Positions 6,559 to 16,254 of a stretch of 64,000 nt of DNA are shown here, piece by piece. Source of the stretch: Verrucomicrobiales bacterium (lineage in GTDB: Bacteria > Verrucomicrobiota > Verrucomicrobiia > Verrucomicrobiales > DEV007). Location: the NCBI GenBank assembly GCA_029212615.1, contig JARGPJ010000001.1, positions 124,001 to 188,000 of the forward strand, read 5' to 3'. Positions within the stretch are counted from its first letter, which is position 1, and every line of letters begins with the position of its first letter. A model generated the notes under the pieces. The model ran no database searches. It saw only the letters and a program-made list of their open reading frames with translations, and was not told where the DNA came from. The position numbers and the translations under genes are program-made.

Positions 6559-8925
6559 ATGCTCCGCTTTTTCGCCGTCTTTTCCGTTCTCATTGGCACC
6601 CTCCTATCCTCTTGCGGACCGGACGGGGAAACAGAGAACGTCGAAACGGCGGTCGATTACTCCCCCTATCATGACGTCCCGGAGGCATCCTATGTCGGGC
6701 TGAAAAATTGCACTGCCTGCCATGAACAGGAATACGACGACTGGCTCCTCAGTGATCACCACCTCGCGATGAACCCGGCGACTGAAGAGTTTGTCCTGGG
6801 AGATTTCGACAATGCGGAGTTCGATCACTTCGGACAGAAGTTCCGCTTTTTCCGGAAGGGCGCTGAATACTGGGTCAACGCTCAGGACGAGAACGGCGAA
6901 TACAAAGACATGAAGATCGAATACACCTTCGGTCACGAGCCATTGCAGCAGTATCTCATCCCCTTCGAGGGCGGCAAGTATCAGGCGCTTCAGGTTTGCT
7001 GGGACAGCCGCCCGGCGGAAGAAGGCGGTCAACGCTGGTACCATCTCTACCCTGATGAACCTGTCCCCGCCGACGACCTCCTTCACTGGACACGTCGTCA
7101 CTTCAACTGGAACTACATGTGCGCAGACTGTCACTCCACCGATCTGAAAAAGAATTTTGATCCTGACACGCTCACCTACAACACGACCTGGTCAGACATG
7201 AACGTGACCTGCGAAGCCTGCCACGGCCCCGGTTCCGAACATGTAAAATGGGCCGAAGCCCATGGGAAAATCGAATCCGGCGAGGCCAGCGAAGCTGATT
7301 TTTCCGAGCTCAAGGACTACATCTCAGGCAAGGGGCTCGTCGTCACCCTCAAGGAGCCGGAGGAAGGAGCCTGGACAATCAACCCGGAGACAAACCTCCC
7401 TGTCCGGACACAGCCGATTGCCTCGGATGTGCAGATTGAAACCTGCGCCCGCTGTCACTCGCACCGCCAACTGCTCGAACCTCATCACACCGCCGGAGAG
7501 CCCTTCCACGACGGCTACCAGCCATCCGTTATCTCTGATCAACTTTATCATCACGACGGGCAGGTCGACGAAGAGGTCTACGTCTACGGTTCCTATGTTC
7601 AGAGTAAAATGTTCCACGCGGATGTTCGCTGTACGGATTGCCACAATCCGCACTCGATGAAACCGAAGCTACCCGGAAATTCACTCTGCCTGCAGTGTCA
7701 TCAGGCCGACTACAACACACCGGCCCACCATTTCCACCCCATTGGAAGTACCGGCGCGAGCTGCGTCGATTGCCACATGCCTCACACCACTTACATGGGT
7801 GTCGATGACCGCCGCGACCACAGCATTCGTATTCCACGCCCTGATCTTGCCAAACAGCTCGGCACCCCCGATGCCTGCACCCAATGCCACGAAGACGAGG
7901 ATCAGGACTGGGCCACGGAGCATTTCAAAAACTGGTGGGGCTCCGGCCCGAGGAACGCTCACTACGGTGAAATCCTCGCCTCGGCACGCCGCGGGCAACC
8001 CGGGTCAATGGATCGACTTCTCGCTCTCGCAAATGACGACGACCGTCCTGCCATCGTTCGCGCCGCGGCCGTCGAAACCATCGGCCAGCAAACCCCCGAC
8101 CGCGAAACCATCCAGGCCATTATCGGAAGTCTCGACGACGAAAAACCGGAAGTTCGCATTCAGGGATTGAGCGCCCTGATCAATTACCCGGCAGAACAAC
8201 GAACCCCCGCGATCGCCCTTCTCGATGATCCTTCCCGCGCAGTGCGGGCGCAGGCAGCGAGAACCGTGGCGCCCTTGAGCGCCCGGTTCGATGAAGCACA
8301 GCAAGCTTCGTTTAAACGGTCCGCTCAGGAATTTACGAAAAAGCAGGAAGCCATTTTCGACCGAGCCGCCGGACACCTCAACATGGCACTCTTCTACACA
8401 GATCTCGGCCAGCTCGACAAAGCGGAGGCCGCCTACCGCAACGCGACCCGGGTCGAGCCTGAATTTGTTCCCGCACGAGTGAATCTCGCCGAGCTGCTCT
8501 ACCGTCAAAACCGCCCGCAGGAAGCCGAGGAGGAATTTCGAAAAGCCATCGACGAAGCGCTTCTTCCCGAAAACAAAGGCGTCGCTCGTGATGCCCTCGC
8601 CCGGTTTTTAATCCGCCTGAAGCGCTACGATGAAGGAATCGAAGAACTGCGACTGGCGACTGAGCTGATTCCGAATCACGCGCAGACACACTACTTTTAC
8701 GGCGTCGCCCTGAATTCTCTCGGAAGAGTTGATGAGGCACTCCCCTACCTGCAACACGCGCAGCAACTCGACCCCTACAACGTCGAGTATCTCGTCGGCC
8801 TCGCCACGATCTGCCGCGACGCAGGGAAGGTCGACCTCGCGCGGAAATATGCACAGGAGGCACTTACCGCGCAGCCCGAAAATCAGCAACTGCAACAGTT
8901 GGTGCAGAGTTTGGGGGGAGGGTGA
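6559..8925 (+). CDS. octaheme c-type cytochrome lipoprotein with HEAT and TPR repeats
   Basis: Secreted electron-transfer or redox protein of 788 residues. The signal sequence ends in a lipobox (LLSSC, Cys19), predicting a lipid-anchored protein on the periplasmic face. Eight CxxCH heme-attachment motifs begin near residues 51, 188, 218, 296, 358, 377, 402 and 440; the segment between hemes 5 and 7 looks like a doubled-CXXCH/cytochrome c554-type unit. Residues about 470-590 form HEAT-like helical repeats (LDDEKPEVRIQGLSALINY) and about 600-780 at least four TPR units (DLGQLDKAEAAYRNAT). Multiheme-TPR fusions of this type occur in Verrucomicrobiota and Planctomycetota. Substrate is unknown; nitrite/hydroxylamine chemistry or electron relay are options. 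It is isolated, convergent with folA. Confidence 0.85.
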   Translation: MLRFFAVFSVLIGTLLSSCGPDGETENVETAVDYSPYHDVPEASYVGLKNCTACHEQEYDDWLLSDHHLAMNPATEEFVLGDFDNAEFDHFGQKFRFFRKGAEYWVNAQDENGEYKDMKIEYTFGHEPLQQYLIPFEGGKYQALQVCWDSRPAEEGGQRWYHLYPDEPVPADDLLHWTRRHFNWNYMCADCHSTDLKKNFDPDTLTYNTTWSDMNVTCEACHGPGSEHVKWAEAHGKIESGEASEADFSELKDYISGKGLVVTLKEPEEGAWTINPETNLPVRTQPIASDVQIETCARCHSHRQLLEPHHTAGEPFHDGYQPSVISDQLYHHDGQVDEEVYVYGSYVQSKMFHADVRCTDCHNPHSMKPKLPGNSLCLQCHQADYNTPAHHFHPIGSTGASCVDCHMPHTTYMGVDDRRDHSIRIPRPDLAKQLGTPDACTQCHEDEDQDWATEHFKNWWGSGPRNAHYGEILASARRGQPGSMDRLLALANDDDRPAIVRAAAVETIGQQTPDRETIQAIIGSLDDEKPEVRIQGLSALINYPAEQRTPAIALLDDPSRAVRAQAARTVAPLSARFDEAQQASFKRSAQEFTKKQEAIFDRAAGHLNMALFYTDLGQLDKAEAAYRNATRVEPEFVPARVNLAELLYRQNRPQEAEEEFRKAIDEALLPENKGVARDALARFLIRLKRYDEGIEELRLATELIPNHAQTHYFYGVALNSLGRVDEALPYLQHAQQLDPYNVEYLVGLATICRDAGKVDLARKYAQEALTAQPENQQLQQLVQSLGGG

Positions 8926-8931
8926 AGGAAC

Positions 8932-9405
8932 TTACTTCCTCACATACCGGCGCAGTTCGAAGTCATCATCCTGATAGACAACTTCCTGCATCGTGAATTC
9001 GTCCTCGAACGCCGGCAGCGCCGTATCCCCTTCGTAGGGATGAAAGACATAGCTCAGCAACACTTCGTCGCAGAGCGGAAGCATTTCGGCGTAAATTTGC
9101 GCGCCACCGATGATACTGACTTTTTCTTCGCCTTCGAGCCCCTGAAGCGCTTCCTCGCAACTGCGAACGAGTTCGAATCCCTCAGGCAACTCCGTGGCAC
9201 CTCTTGAAATCACGATATTCCGCCGCTTCGGAAGCGGGCCGCGAAGAGACTCCATCGTCTTGCGCCCCATCACGACGGGATGCCCCACGGTCATCTTTCT
9301 GAACCACTTCAGATCCTCCGACAATCGCCAGGGAAGATCACCGTCTTTCCCGATGATCCGGTTCGAGGCCATCGCGACCACGGCTTGAATGCGGGGACGA
9401 CTCAT
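8932..9405 (-). CDS. folA: dihydrofolate reductase
   Basis: Reduces dihydrofolate to tetrahydrofolate with NADPH, regenerating the cofactor oxidised by thymidylate synthase. The 157-residue protein carries the family N-terminus [19 protein letters not shown] (Met20-loop and substrate-binding region), then [20 protein letters not shown] with the NADPH-binding segment, and IIGGAQIY near the C-terminal half. Its ATG overlaps the thyA stop by four bases, the usual thyA-folA coupling. It is the last gene of the LOG-thyA-folA run and ends 6 bases from the convergent cytochrome gene. Confidence 0.95.
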   Translation of the reverse strand: MSRPRIQAVVAMASNRIIGKDGDLPWRLSEDLKWFRKMTVGHPVVMGRKTMESLRGPLPKRRNIVISRGATELPEGFELVRSCEEALQGLEGEEKVSIIGGAQIYAEMLPLCDEVLLSYVFHPYEGDTALPAFEDEFTMQEVVYQDDDFELRRYVRK

Positions 9406-10205
9406 ACCGCGATAGGAGCTTTGATACCGGGATACGGATCGTAATCGACCAGCTCGAAATCGTCATAGGAGAACCCGTCAATCTCCTTGATCTCCGGATT
9501 GAGTTTCATGACCGGCAAAGGGCGTGGTTCACGGGTGAGTTGGAGTTTTGTTTGCTCCAGGTGATTCTGATAGAGATGCAGATCACCAAAGGTGTGAACA
9601 AAATCCCCCGGCTTCAACCCGCAAACCTGAGCCATCATCATGGTGAGCAGCGCGTAGGAGGCGATATTGAACGGCACACCGAGAAAAAGATCGGCACTCC
9701 GCTGATAGAGCTGACAGCTCAGTTCACCGCGTGTTGTGTCGACGTAAAACTGAAACATGGTATGGCAGGGCGGAAGCGCCATCTCATCGACATCGGCGGG
9801 ATTCCAGGCACTCACGATATGGCGACGACTCGTCGGATTGGTCTTGATCGCCTCAACGACCCTGGCGAGCTGGTCGATGGACTCCCCTTCGTCACCGACA
9901 GCCCAGGAGCGCCACTGTTTCCCGTAAACGGGACCGAGATCCCCATTCTCATCCGCCCATTCATCCCAGATCGAAACTCCGTTTTCCTTGAGATAATTGA
10001 TGTTTGTATCGCCGTTCAAAAACCAGAGAAGCTCATGTATAATCGAGCGCAGGTGCAGTTTCTTCGTCGTGAGACAGGGAAAGGATTCGCGCAGGTCGAA
10101 ACGGGCCTGAGCACCGAAAACACCGATCGTGCCAACACCGGTGCGGTCGTCGCGTGCCGCGCCGTGATCAAGAACATGCTGGAGGAGGTCGTGGTAGGCC
10201 TTCAT
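9402..10205 (-). CDS. thyA: thymidylate synthase (ThyA type)
   Basis: Makes dTMP from dUMP using methylenetetrahydrofolate as carbon donor and reductant. The 267-residue product has normal ThyA length and signatures: the catalytic cysteine in [11 protein letters not shown], the dUMP-binding arginine/serine segment [24 protein letters not shown], and the C-terminal HLYQNHLEQ segment. The start [16 protein letters not shown] is typical. It begins two bases after the LOG gene stop and overlaps folA, so the three are surely one transcript. The presence of a classical ThyA/FolA pair argues against dependence on flavin-type ThyX. Confidence 0.96.
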   Translation of the reverse strand: MKAYHDLLQHVLDHGAARDDRTGVGTIGVFGAQARFDLRESFPCLTTKKLHLRSIIHELLWFLNGDTNINYLKENGVSIWDEWADENGDLGPVYGKQWRSWAVGDEGESIDQLARVVEAIKTNPTSRRHIVSAWNPADVDEMALPPCHTMFQFYVDTTRGELSCQLYQRSADLFLGVPFNIASYALLTMMMAQVCGLKPGDFVHTFGDLHLYQNHLEQTKLQLTREPRPLPVMKLNPEIKEIDGFSYDDFELVDYDPYPGIKAPIAV

Positions 10206-10207
10206 TT

Positions 10208-10789
10208 TCAGTAAAGAGAGGTTGAACCCGTCGCCGCCGCATCAGCGAGCGTTTCAACGAGATCGGCGATGTCATCAGAGACAATCAAATTTGCGGCATC
10301 TTCGGCCGTGATAAACCCGGCCTCGACCTGAGTCTTACCGCAGAATGAAATCAGTTCGTCGTAAAATCCATCGACATTAAGGATGCCGCTCGGCTTGTCG
10401 TGCTCCTGCAATCTGGACCAGGTCAGCATTTCAAACATTTCATCCAGCGTGCCAATGCCGCCCGGGAGGGAAATAAATCCATCGGAAAGGTCTGCCATGA
10501 GCTTTTTACGGGCCAGCATCGTGTCGACGACTTCCATGCGATGCGCGAGCGGATGAGCCAGCTCCCGCTCTTCTAAATAATGGGTGATCACGCCCACCAT
10601 TTCGCCCCCGGCTTCAATACACCCATCCGCGACCGCCCCCATGAGTCCGAGGCTGCCCCCGCCGGTGACAAGACGGATCCCGTTCTCCGCGAAGTAGTGC
10701 CCGACGGCCCGCGCCGAGGCTTCAAAGGCCGGGTTCGTGCCTGAGTTCGCGCCGCAAAAAACGCAGAGTGACTGAAAAGAAGCCGACAT
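10208..10789 (-). CDS. LOG family nucleotide-5'-monophosphate phosphoribohydrolase
   Basis: Lysine-decarboxylase-like (LOG) protein of about 193 residues. The nucleotide-binding [14 protein letters not shown] and the catalytic [14 protein letters not shown] motif, with the family arginine just before it in [14 protein letters not shown], identify it. Characterised members hydrolyse N6-modified AMP (cytokinin precursors) or other nucleoside monophosphates to base plus ribose-5-phosphate. I placed the start at the ATG 10789 so that the protein begins near [11 protein letters not shown], as family members do; an in-frame ATG at 10822 would add 11 residues. It heads the thyA-folA transcript, consistent with nucleotide housekeeping, but the exact substrate is not known. 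Confidence 0.82.
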   Translation of the reverse strand: MSASFQSLCVFCGANSGTNPAFEASARAVGHYFAENGIRLVTGGGSLGLMGAVADGCIEAGGEMVGVITHYLEERELAHPLAHRMEVVDTMLARKKLMADLSDGFISLPGGIGTLDEMFEMLTWSRLQEHDKPSGILNVDGFYDELISFCGKTQVEAGFITAEDAANLIVSDDIADLVETLADAAATGSTSLY

Positions 10790-11045
10790 CGGAAGCAGAA
10801 AGGAAAGTCTATCCTCATTCAAGCGGCCCTGTCTGCAACCAAATCCTCAACCAAAGGCCATTTTTCGAGCACGAATGCGCAGCGCACCCTCGAATGAAAA
10901 AGAAACAGCGCGAACTTCCAGAGACCGCACGCGTTTCCTTCTCCAAAATCTTCTCTTCATTCAGGCCGAAACCGGACCCGTAAAATTCGACCATACTTTT
11001 CTGAAAAATTATCGCTGCGAGGCCTCCTCTTTGCTAGGGTGCGCC

Positions 11046-11318
11046 ATGACAGCGCGGCAATACATCTTCGCAGGTCGAGTGCAGGGCGTAGGCTTTCGTT
11101 ACTCGACGAAGCGACTCGCCAAAGGGTTCGACGTTCTCGGCTGGGTGAAAAACCTTCCCGATGGCCGCGTCGAGCTTCAGATCATGGGCGAAGAGGAGGA
11201 ATTAGATGAATTTCTCGAAGAACTGCACGACAGCCCCCTCGGGCACCACATTCAGGAACAGGAAGAAAGGACGGTGCCGCTTCTGGAGGACGTGAAAGGA
11301 TTTTCGATTCAGGAATAG
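11046..11318 (+). CDS. acyP: acylphosphatase
   Basis: Small cytoplasmic enzyme hydrolysing acyl phosphates. The 90-residue product starting at the ATG 11046 (MTARQYIFAGR) carries both family signatures: GRVQGVGFRYST with the phosphate-binding loop and catalytic arginine, and GWVKNLPDGRVELQ with the catalytic asparagine. The open frame continues upstream to 10875, but those residues are not acylphosphatase-like and the conserved domain begins exactly at this ATG. Two bases separate its stop from the next ATG, so it probably leads the ABC transporter transcript, though with no obvious functional link. Confidence 0.92.
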   Translation: MTARQYIFAGRVQGVGFRYSTKRLAKGFDVLGWVKNLPDGRVELQIMGEEEELDEFLEELHDSPLGHHIQEQEERTVPLLEDVKGFSIQE

Positions 11319-11320
11319 GA

Positions 11321-12187
11321 ATGAGCGAACCAGCGGTAGAGGTAAAGAATCTGACCAAGGTCTTCAGCACCGGTCTCTCAAAAAACTACGTCGTCGCGGT
11401 CGACAACCTCTCCTTTGAGGTCGCCGCGGGTGAAGTCTACGGATTGATTGGTCCAAACGGCTCCGGCAAGTCCACCACGATGAAGGTGGTCCTCGGCCTC
11501 ATGGCCGCCAGCAGCGGCTCGGCAAAAGTGTTCGGGCTCGACAGCGGTGATATCCGGGCACGGAATGAAATCGGATTTCTCCCTGAAAACCCGTATTTCT
11601 ACAAGCATCTCTCCGGTGAAGAAACGCTGAAATTTTATGGCAAACTCTGCGGCATCAAAGGAAGCGAGTTAAAAGACCGCATCGCCGACCTCCTCAAACT
11701 GGTCGATCTCGAAAACGCCGCCAATCGACGACTCGGGGGTTACTCGAAAGGCATGCTGCAACGCATCGGCCTCGCCCAGACACTGATCCAGAATCCGCGC
11801 CTCGTCATCCTCGACGAACCCACCGCCGGGGTTGATCCGGTCGGCTCGCGACAAATCCGTGACCTCATTCTCAAGCTGAAAGAGGATGGCTACACCGTCT
11901 TTCTCTGTTCCCACCTCCTTGAGCAGGTTCAGGAAGTTTGCGACCGTGTCGGCATTATCTTCAAAGGTCGCATGCGCCGAGAAGGGACGCTCGATGAATT
12001 AATCCAGATTGATTCGCAAACGGCGATGACCCTGGAAAATGCCTCCCCCGAGCTAATGAGTAAAATCCATGACCTGATCGCTTCCGACGAAGCCGCCGGC
12101 ATTATTGAAGAAGGCCATCCCCGCACCACTCTGGAGCGCCTCTTCATTCAAATCGCCGATCAGAACAAAAAGGAGGAATCCGCATGA
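11321..12187 (+). CDS. ABC transporter ATP-binding protein (ABC-2 type)
   Basis: ATPase subunit of 288 residues energising the adjacent membrane protein. Walker A is GPNGSGKST, Walker B LVILDEPTAGVDP and the H-loop lies in FLCSHLL. The signature is the variant GGYSKGMLQRIGLAQ common in ABC-2 exporters of the CcmA/NosF group rather than LSGGQ. A ~70-residue C-terminal extension follows the core. The stop overlaps the permease start by four bases. Substrate is not predictable; gliding/secretion, antibiotic-export or copper-assembly exporters share this architecture. Confidence 0.88.
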   Translation: MSEPAVEVKNLTKVFSTGLSKNYVVAVDNLSFEVAAGEVYGLIGPNGSGKSTTMKVVLGLMAASSGSAKVFGLDSGDIRARNEIGFLPENPYFYKHLSGEETLKFYGKLCGIKGSELKDRIADLLKLVDLENAANRRLGGYSKGMLQRIGLAQTLIQNPRLVILDEPTAGVDPVGSRQIRDLILKLKEDGYTVFLCSHLLEQVQEVCDRVGIIFKGRMRREGTLDELIQIDSQTAMTLENASPELMSKIHDLIASDEAAGIIEEGHPRTTLERLFIQIADQNKKEESA

Positions 12188-13098
12188 GTGATTCGAAAAC
12201 GACCCTTCAATCCCCCGCCCGCTCCGTCCCGCTGTTTTCCATCAGCCGCGTCTGGACCCTCGCGATCAGCACGCTCACTCAGCTGATCCGGATGAAGACC
12301 TTCTACTTCCTCTTCGCCTTTGCCGTGCTCCTCCTCGTCATCGGCAACTTTAACTTTGCCTCATCACCGGCCCAGGCTCTCTCGACCATTAAAAAAGTCT
12401 CCTTCGGTGCGATGGACCTTTTCGCCTGGCTCTTTGCGATCGTAGCGACCGCTCTACTGATCCCCCGCGATATCGAGGACCGCACCCTCTACACGATCCT
12501 CTCGAAACCGGTTCGCCGGATCGAGTACCTCCTCGGGAAACTCGGCGGCGTCCTCATCGTTATCGGCATCTCGCTCTCGGTGATGTTTCTCGTCTGCGCC
12601 GGCATGATTCAGTGGCAGGAAATGGGCTACATTGCTGATGAAGTCAGCGCTTCCCCAAACGGCATCAGCGATGAGACACGGCAGGCCATTCTCCTGATCG
12701 AAAAAAACGGCTTTCACTCCGACCTCGCAGTGGCAGCTCTCGCCTCGTTCATGAAAGCTGCGGTTGTCGCTTCGGTGACAATTCTGCTATCCACTTTCGC
12801 CTCCAGCTCGCTCTTCACGATCATCGTCAGCGTTCTCGTCTTCCTCGTCGGTCACGCCCACACCATGGCCACCAATTTCTGGCTCGCGGAAACCGATAAT
12901 AACATGGTCGTGCAAATGCTTTTGAAGCTCTTCAAAATCATCATTCCAAACTTTCAAATTTTCTCTTTCAGCGAAGGCATCGTCCAGGGCGCTGCCCTTG
13001 TACCGGCGCTCATCTGGCAAATGACAGGACTAACCGGTGCCTACCTCGTCGTTTTCCTCCTCCTTTCTCTTCTCACCTTTGTCGATAAAGAATTTTAA
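12184..13098 (+). CDS. ABC-2 type transporter permease
   Basis: Integral membrane partner of the preceding ATPase, 304 residues with about six hydrophobic segments: near residues 35-60 (TFYFLFAFAVLLLVIGNF), 80-100, 115-140, 185-205, 210-230 and the C-terminal ALIWQMTGLTGAYLVVFLL. A conserved cytoplasmic stretch PRDIEDRTLYTILSKPVRR after the second segment is typical of ABC-2 membrane proteins of this subgroup. It overlaps the ATPase gene by four bases and is followed four bases later by a membrane-anchored TPR-like protein, so a three-component complex is plausible. Confidence 0.83.
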   Translation: MSDSKTTLQSPARSVPLFSISRVWTLAISTLTQLIRMKTFYFLFAFAVLLLVIGNFNFASSPAQALSTIKKVSFGAMDLFAWLFAIVATALLIPRDIEDRTLYTILSKPVRRIEYLLGKLGGVLIVIGISLSVMFLVCAGMIQWQEMGYIADEVSASPNGISDETRQAILLIEKNGFHSDLAVAALASFMKAAVVASVTILLSTFASSSLFTIIVSVLVFLVGHAHTMATNFWLAETDNNMVVQMLLKLFKIIIPNFQIFSFSEGIVQGAALVPALIWQMTGLTGAYLVVFLLLSLLTFVDKEF

Positions 13099-13102
13099 TC
13101 CG

Positions 13103-13903
13103 GTGAAGGCATTGTTTCAGAAATCCCCCAGATGGCTTCTCGTCCTCGTCGGCCTCGCCATTTTCGGAATCGTCCGGGCCCCCTTCGAGGAGCACACGCG
13201 TAAAAAACTGGTCGACTCACATCTTCTACTACCGCCACCGGCACAGGACGCCATTCAACAAATGAGCCAGTCAGCGCTCATGGGAACGCTGGGGGGGCTT
13301 CGAACACTCGTGAGTTCCTACCTCGTTCTCGAGGCGTTTGAACATTTTTCGAATAAAGAATGGGAGGAATTGCGAAGCGCCTACGCCATCGTAACCAGCC
13401 TCGAGCCGCGCGATGAAAATCACTGGCGTGACGTCGTCTGGCATCTCGGCATCAATGCGACTGCCAACATGCAGCTTGATGAGACAATCCCTGAGTTTGA
13501 ACGGAAGCGCCGCTTCAATGAATACGCCCTCCTCGCTGTCGAGCTTGCAGAGCAGGGCATCGCTCAGAATCCTGATTCTGCAGTGATTCGCCAGCAGCTC
13601 GCCGAAGTATATAGAGAGAAACTGAAGGACGACTGCGCCACGGCCCGGGTTTATCAGGATCTCGTGGGACTTCCTGAAGCGCCGCAATATGCGGAGCGAT
13701 TTGCCGGGTATTTTCTCGCCAAATGCCCCGGGCATGAGCAGGAAGCCTACGATCACCTTCTACGCCTCTACTACGAAGGAGAACATAACCACGTCGCCTC
13801 ACTCATCATCACGATCAAAGACCTCGAAAAGCAGCTCGAAATCCCACGGAGCCTCCGCATTACCGAGCCTTATCCCGACCTGCCGGGACTCACGCAACCG
13901 TGA
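13103..13903 (+). CDS. membrane-anchored TPR-like protein of the ABC operon
   Basis: I do not recognise a named family. Starting at the GTG 13103, four bases after the permease stop, the 266-residue product has one N-terminal transmembrane segment (WLLVLVGLAIFGIVRAPF) and a soluble helical part with TPR-like periodicity (LAEQGIAQNPDSAVIRQQL, LAEVYREKLKDDCATARVY). An in-frame ATG at 13037 would overlap the permease and add an unlikely serine/phenylalanine-rich leader. Position and spacing suggest an accessory or scaffold subunit of the exporter, anchored in the inner membrane with its repeats outside; this is inference. The C-terminus ends in a proline-rich tail. Confidence 0.66.
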   Translation: MKALFQKSPRWLLVLVGLAIFGIVRAPFEEHTRKKLVDSHLLLPPPAQDAIQQMSQSALMGTLGGLRTLVSSYLVLEAFEHFSNKEWEELRSAYAIVTSLEPRDENHWRDVVWHLGINATANMQLDETIPEFERKRRFNEYALLAVELAEQGIAQNPDSAVIRQQLAEVYREKLKDDCATARVYQDLVGLPEAPQYAERFAGYFLAKCPGHEQEAYDHLLRLYYEGEHNHVASLIITIKDLEKQLEIPRSLRITEPYPDLPGLTQP

Positions 13904-14031
13904 TTGACACGGCCTTCTGTCGCCGCTGCCCCGTCAGGGTTTTGTCCCTCCGATGCGTTGCGAAAACCTTTTTCTATGTTTAGTTCATAGGCTTCCCGCT
14001 TTTCGAAAGCGCCCGCTGCTCAACCCCTGTA

Positions 14032-14754
14032 ATGAAATACGCCATTTTCGGAGACATCCACGCTAATCTAGAGGCTTTCGAGACAGTCTTAGCAGATGCT
14101 CAGGAAATGGGATGCACCGACCACGTTTGTGTAGGTGATATCGTCGGCTACGCCGCCAATCCGAGGGAGTGCCTTCAGATTGTCCAGGAAATGGGATGCC
14201 CTGTCGTAAAAGGGAACCACGATGAGGAAGCAATTCTCGATACCTCGCTCGAAGGACTCAACCCCCTCGCCAAACAGGCGATGGAATGGACCCGGGCCCA
14301 GCTCAACCCGGAGGAACGCGAATTTCTCGGGAATCTCAAACTCGTCCGGCAGGTTCGCGATTTCACGATCGTACACGCCACCCTCGACACGCCCGGCGGC
14401 TGGACCTATGTGACGAATAAATTCGATGCGATGGCGAGCTTCAGCTATCAATTCACCCAGCTTTGCTTCTACGGCCACACGCACACCCCGCGAATCTACA
14501 CCAAAGGCGACAGCGTCGAGCCTTCTGAAGAGCTCAGCGTAAAGCTTGAGATGGGACGAAAATATTTCATCAACGTGGGCAGCACAGGTCAGCCTCGCGA
14601 CGGTGACTGGCGCGCCTCGTATGCCATCTACGACGTCGAGAATCAGGAAGTGAGTATCCGCCGCCTTGAGTACGACGTTCAAAAGGCTCAGGACAAGATC
14701 ATCGAAGCCGGCCTCCCTGAGATGTTGGCCCATCGCCTTTCACTGGGAAAATAA
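14032..14754 (+). CDS. metallophosphoesterase (YfcE/MJ0936-like)
   Basis: Calcineurin-like phosphoesterase of 240 residues with all dinuclear-metal motifs: GDIHANLEAF near the N-terminus, VCVGDIVGYAANP, KGNHDE, and GHTHTPRIY, plus the NVGSTGQPRD motif typical of the compact YfcE/MJ0936-like bacterial phosphodiesterases. It should hydrolyse phosphodiesters or phosphomonoesters in the cytoplasm; the natural substrate is unknown for most members. The stop is followed after one base by the GTG of a glycosyltransferase, so the two are coupled. Confidence 0.82.
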   Translation: MKYAIFGDIHANLEAFETVLADAQEMGCTDHVCVGDIVGYAANPRECLQIVQEMGCPVVKGNHDEEAILDTSLEGLNPLAKQAMEWTRAQLNPEEREFLGNLKLVRQVRDFTIVHATLDTPGGWTYVTNKFDAMASFSYQFTQLCFYGHTHTPRIYTKGDSVEPSEELSVKLEMGRKYFINVGSTGQPRDGDWRASYAIYDVENQEVSIRRLEYDVQKAQDKIIEAGLPEMLAHRLSLGK

Positions 14755-14755
14755 A

Positions 14756-15787
14756 GTGGAACTCAAAGGCAGCGAACGCATCCTCGTGGTTAAACCGAGT
14801 TCGCTCGGCGATATTGTTCACGCTCTCCCCGCTGTTGCGGCGATCAAACGCCAGTACCCCGGCGTCAAAATCGACTGGCTCGCGAACACGGAGTGGACTC
14901 CCATCCTCGAAGGATCGCCCTCTCTTGAGAATGTGATCCCGTTTCCAAGGCGTCAACTCCGCGGGCTTCCCGGGCTCTTCCGCGCGAAAACCTGGGCCGG
15001 AAACGAGCTGAAACCACTCGCCTACGATCTCGCCATCGATTTCCAGGGCCTCCTCCGGAGTGCCCTCCTCTCAAGACTTTCAGGAGCAAAGAAGGTGATC
15101 GGATTTCAAGAGGCGAGAGAAGGTGCCCCCCTTTTCTACGACCGTAAAATTCATGTTCCGGACTGGCATCGCACCCACGCCATCGATCGGAACCGGGCGC
15201 TCGTCGACGCGCTCGGCATTGAAACTGCCCCGGTTGATTTTGCGCTACCTGCCGGCCTCCCCCTTGAGCCTGAGCCGGTTCTCGACGCCCCCGCGCTATT
15301 GCTCCACCCTTTCTCTCGAGGCGTGGGAAAATCTCTTTCGAAAGTCGAAGTCCGCGAACTCTGCGAAGCGCTGAGTCCCATCCCCGTATGGCTTGCCGGG
15401 GTCGCCGATACAAAACTCGCCTCAGAGGAATGGCCGGAGAACGTCACCAGCTTTCTGAACAAGACATCACTCCCTCAGCTGATCCACCTCCTTCGATCCG
15501 CTTCATGGACCGTCAGCGTCGATAGTGGCCCGATGCATCTTGCCGCCGGAATCAACGACCGGATTCTCAGCATTCACACCTGGTCTGACCCTCTCATGGT
15601 CGGCCCCTGGCACCCGAACGCATGGATTTGGAGAAACGGTCAGATCCGCGAGATGAAATCCATTTCCCCCGGCGAGTTTCCGGAAGAACGGTCGAAAAGG
15701 GGGCAGTTCGAATCGAGAACCCGCACTCTCAGCAGCGAAGACATTAGCGCTCTTGCCGTGTTTCTAAAGCCTCACCTCCATTCATGA
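14756..15787 (+). CDS. glycosyltransferase family 9 (heptosyltransferase-like)
   Basis: ADP-heptose:LPS heptosyltransferase-like enzyme of 343 residues, acting on the cytoplasmic face of the inner membrane during core lipopolysaccharide assembly. The N-terminal [19 protein letters not shown] matches the GT9 acceptor-domain signature, and [13 protein letters not shown] is the conserved donor-binding segment. I place the start at the GTG 14756, because the homologous N-terminus begins there; the longer in-frame ATG at 14666 lies inside the preceding gene. It overlaps rnhA by four bases. Heptosyltransferase I (WaaC) is the nearest named type, but the exact sugar and acceptor are not provable. 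Confidence 0.82.
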   Translation: MELKGSERILVVKPSSLGDIVHALPAVAAIKRQYPGVKIDWLANTEWTPILEGSPSLENVIPFPRRQLRGLPGLFRAKTWAGNELKPLAYDLAIDFQGLLRSALLSRLSGAKKVIGFQEAREGAPLFYDRKIHVPDWHRTHAIDRNRALVDALGIETAPVDFALPAGLPLEPEPVLDAPALLLHPFSRGVGKSLSKVEVRELCEALSPIPVWLAGVADTKLASEEWPENVTSFLNKTSLPQLIHLLRSASWTVSVDSGPMHLAAGINDRILSIHTWSDPLMVGPWHPNAWIWRNGQIREMKSISPGEFPEERSKRGQFESRTRTLSSEDISALAVFLKPHLHS

Positions 15788-16254
15788 AACAAGTCGAGAT
15801 TTACACAGACGGATCTTCACGCGGCAATCCCGGCCCCGGCGGCTATGGAACCGTCGTTAAATTCGGGCCTCACACGAGAGAACTCGCGCAGGGTTTTAAG
15901 AAGACGACCAACAACCGCATGGAGATTCTTGCCGCCGTGGCTGGACTGGAGATCCTGAAGGAACCCTGCGAGGTCACCGTCTTCTCAGACTCACGCTATC
16001 TCGTCGACGCCCAGACAAAAGGATGGGTCGCCGGCTGGAAGGCCCGGGGCTGGATTAAGAAGGACAAAAAGGAGGTCAAAAATATCGATCTCTGGAAACG
16101 ACTTGAAAGCGCCGCGGCCGGTCATCGAATCGACTGGCAATGGGTCAAAGGCCACGCCGGACATGAGATGAACGAGCGTTGCGACCTCCTCGCCACAGAA
16201 GCTGCCGACGGTGAACGGGGCGGCCTCATCCCTGACGATGGATTTGCCGGCTAA
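15784..16254 (+). CDS. rnhA: ribonuclease HI
   Basis: Degrades RNA in RNA:DNA hybrids (primer and R-loop removal). The 156-residue protein has the four catalytic acids of type I RNase H: Asp9 in [17 protein letters not shown], Glu47 in NNRMEILA, Asp69 in VFSDSRYL and Asp134 in NERCDLLA, plus the KGHAGHEMN loop with the helper histidine and a basic [16 protein letters not shown] handle region. It is translationally coupled to the glycosyltransferase (4-base overlap). Its TAA overlaps the stop of the convergent pentaheme cytochrome gene on the other strand. Confidence 0.95.
   Translation: MKQVEIYTDGSSRGNPGPGGYGTVVKFGPHTRELAQGFKKTTNNRMEILAAVAGLEILKEPCEVTVFSDSRYLVDAQTKGWVAGWKARGWIKKDKKEVKNIDLWKRLESAAAGHRIDWQWVKGHAGHEMNERCDLLATEAADGERGGLIPDDGFAG

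Noticed and set aside
6604-7134. Long minus-strand frame (176 codons) within the octaheme cytochrome gene
   Set aside because: Antisense shadow of a gene with eight heme motifs; high-GC coding DNA often leaves such frames.
9540-10214. 224-codon plus-strand frame across thyA
   Set aside because: Exact antisense to ThyA, which has all catalytic motifs; no independent similarity.
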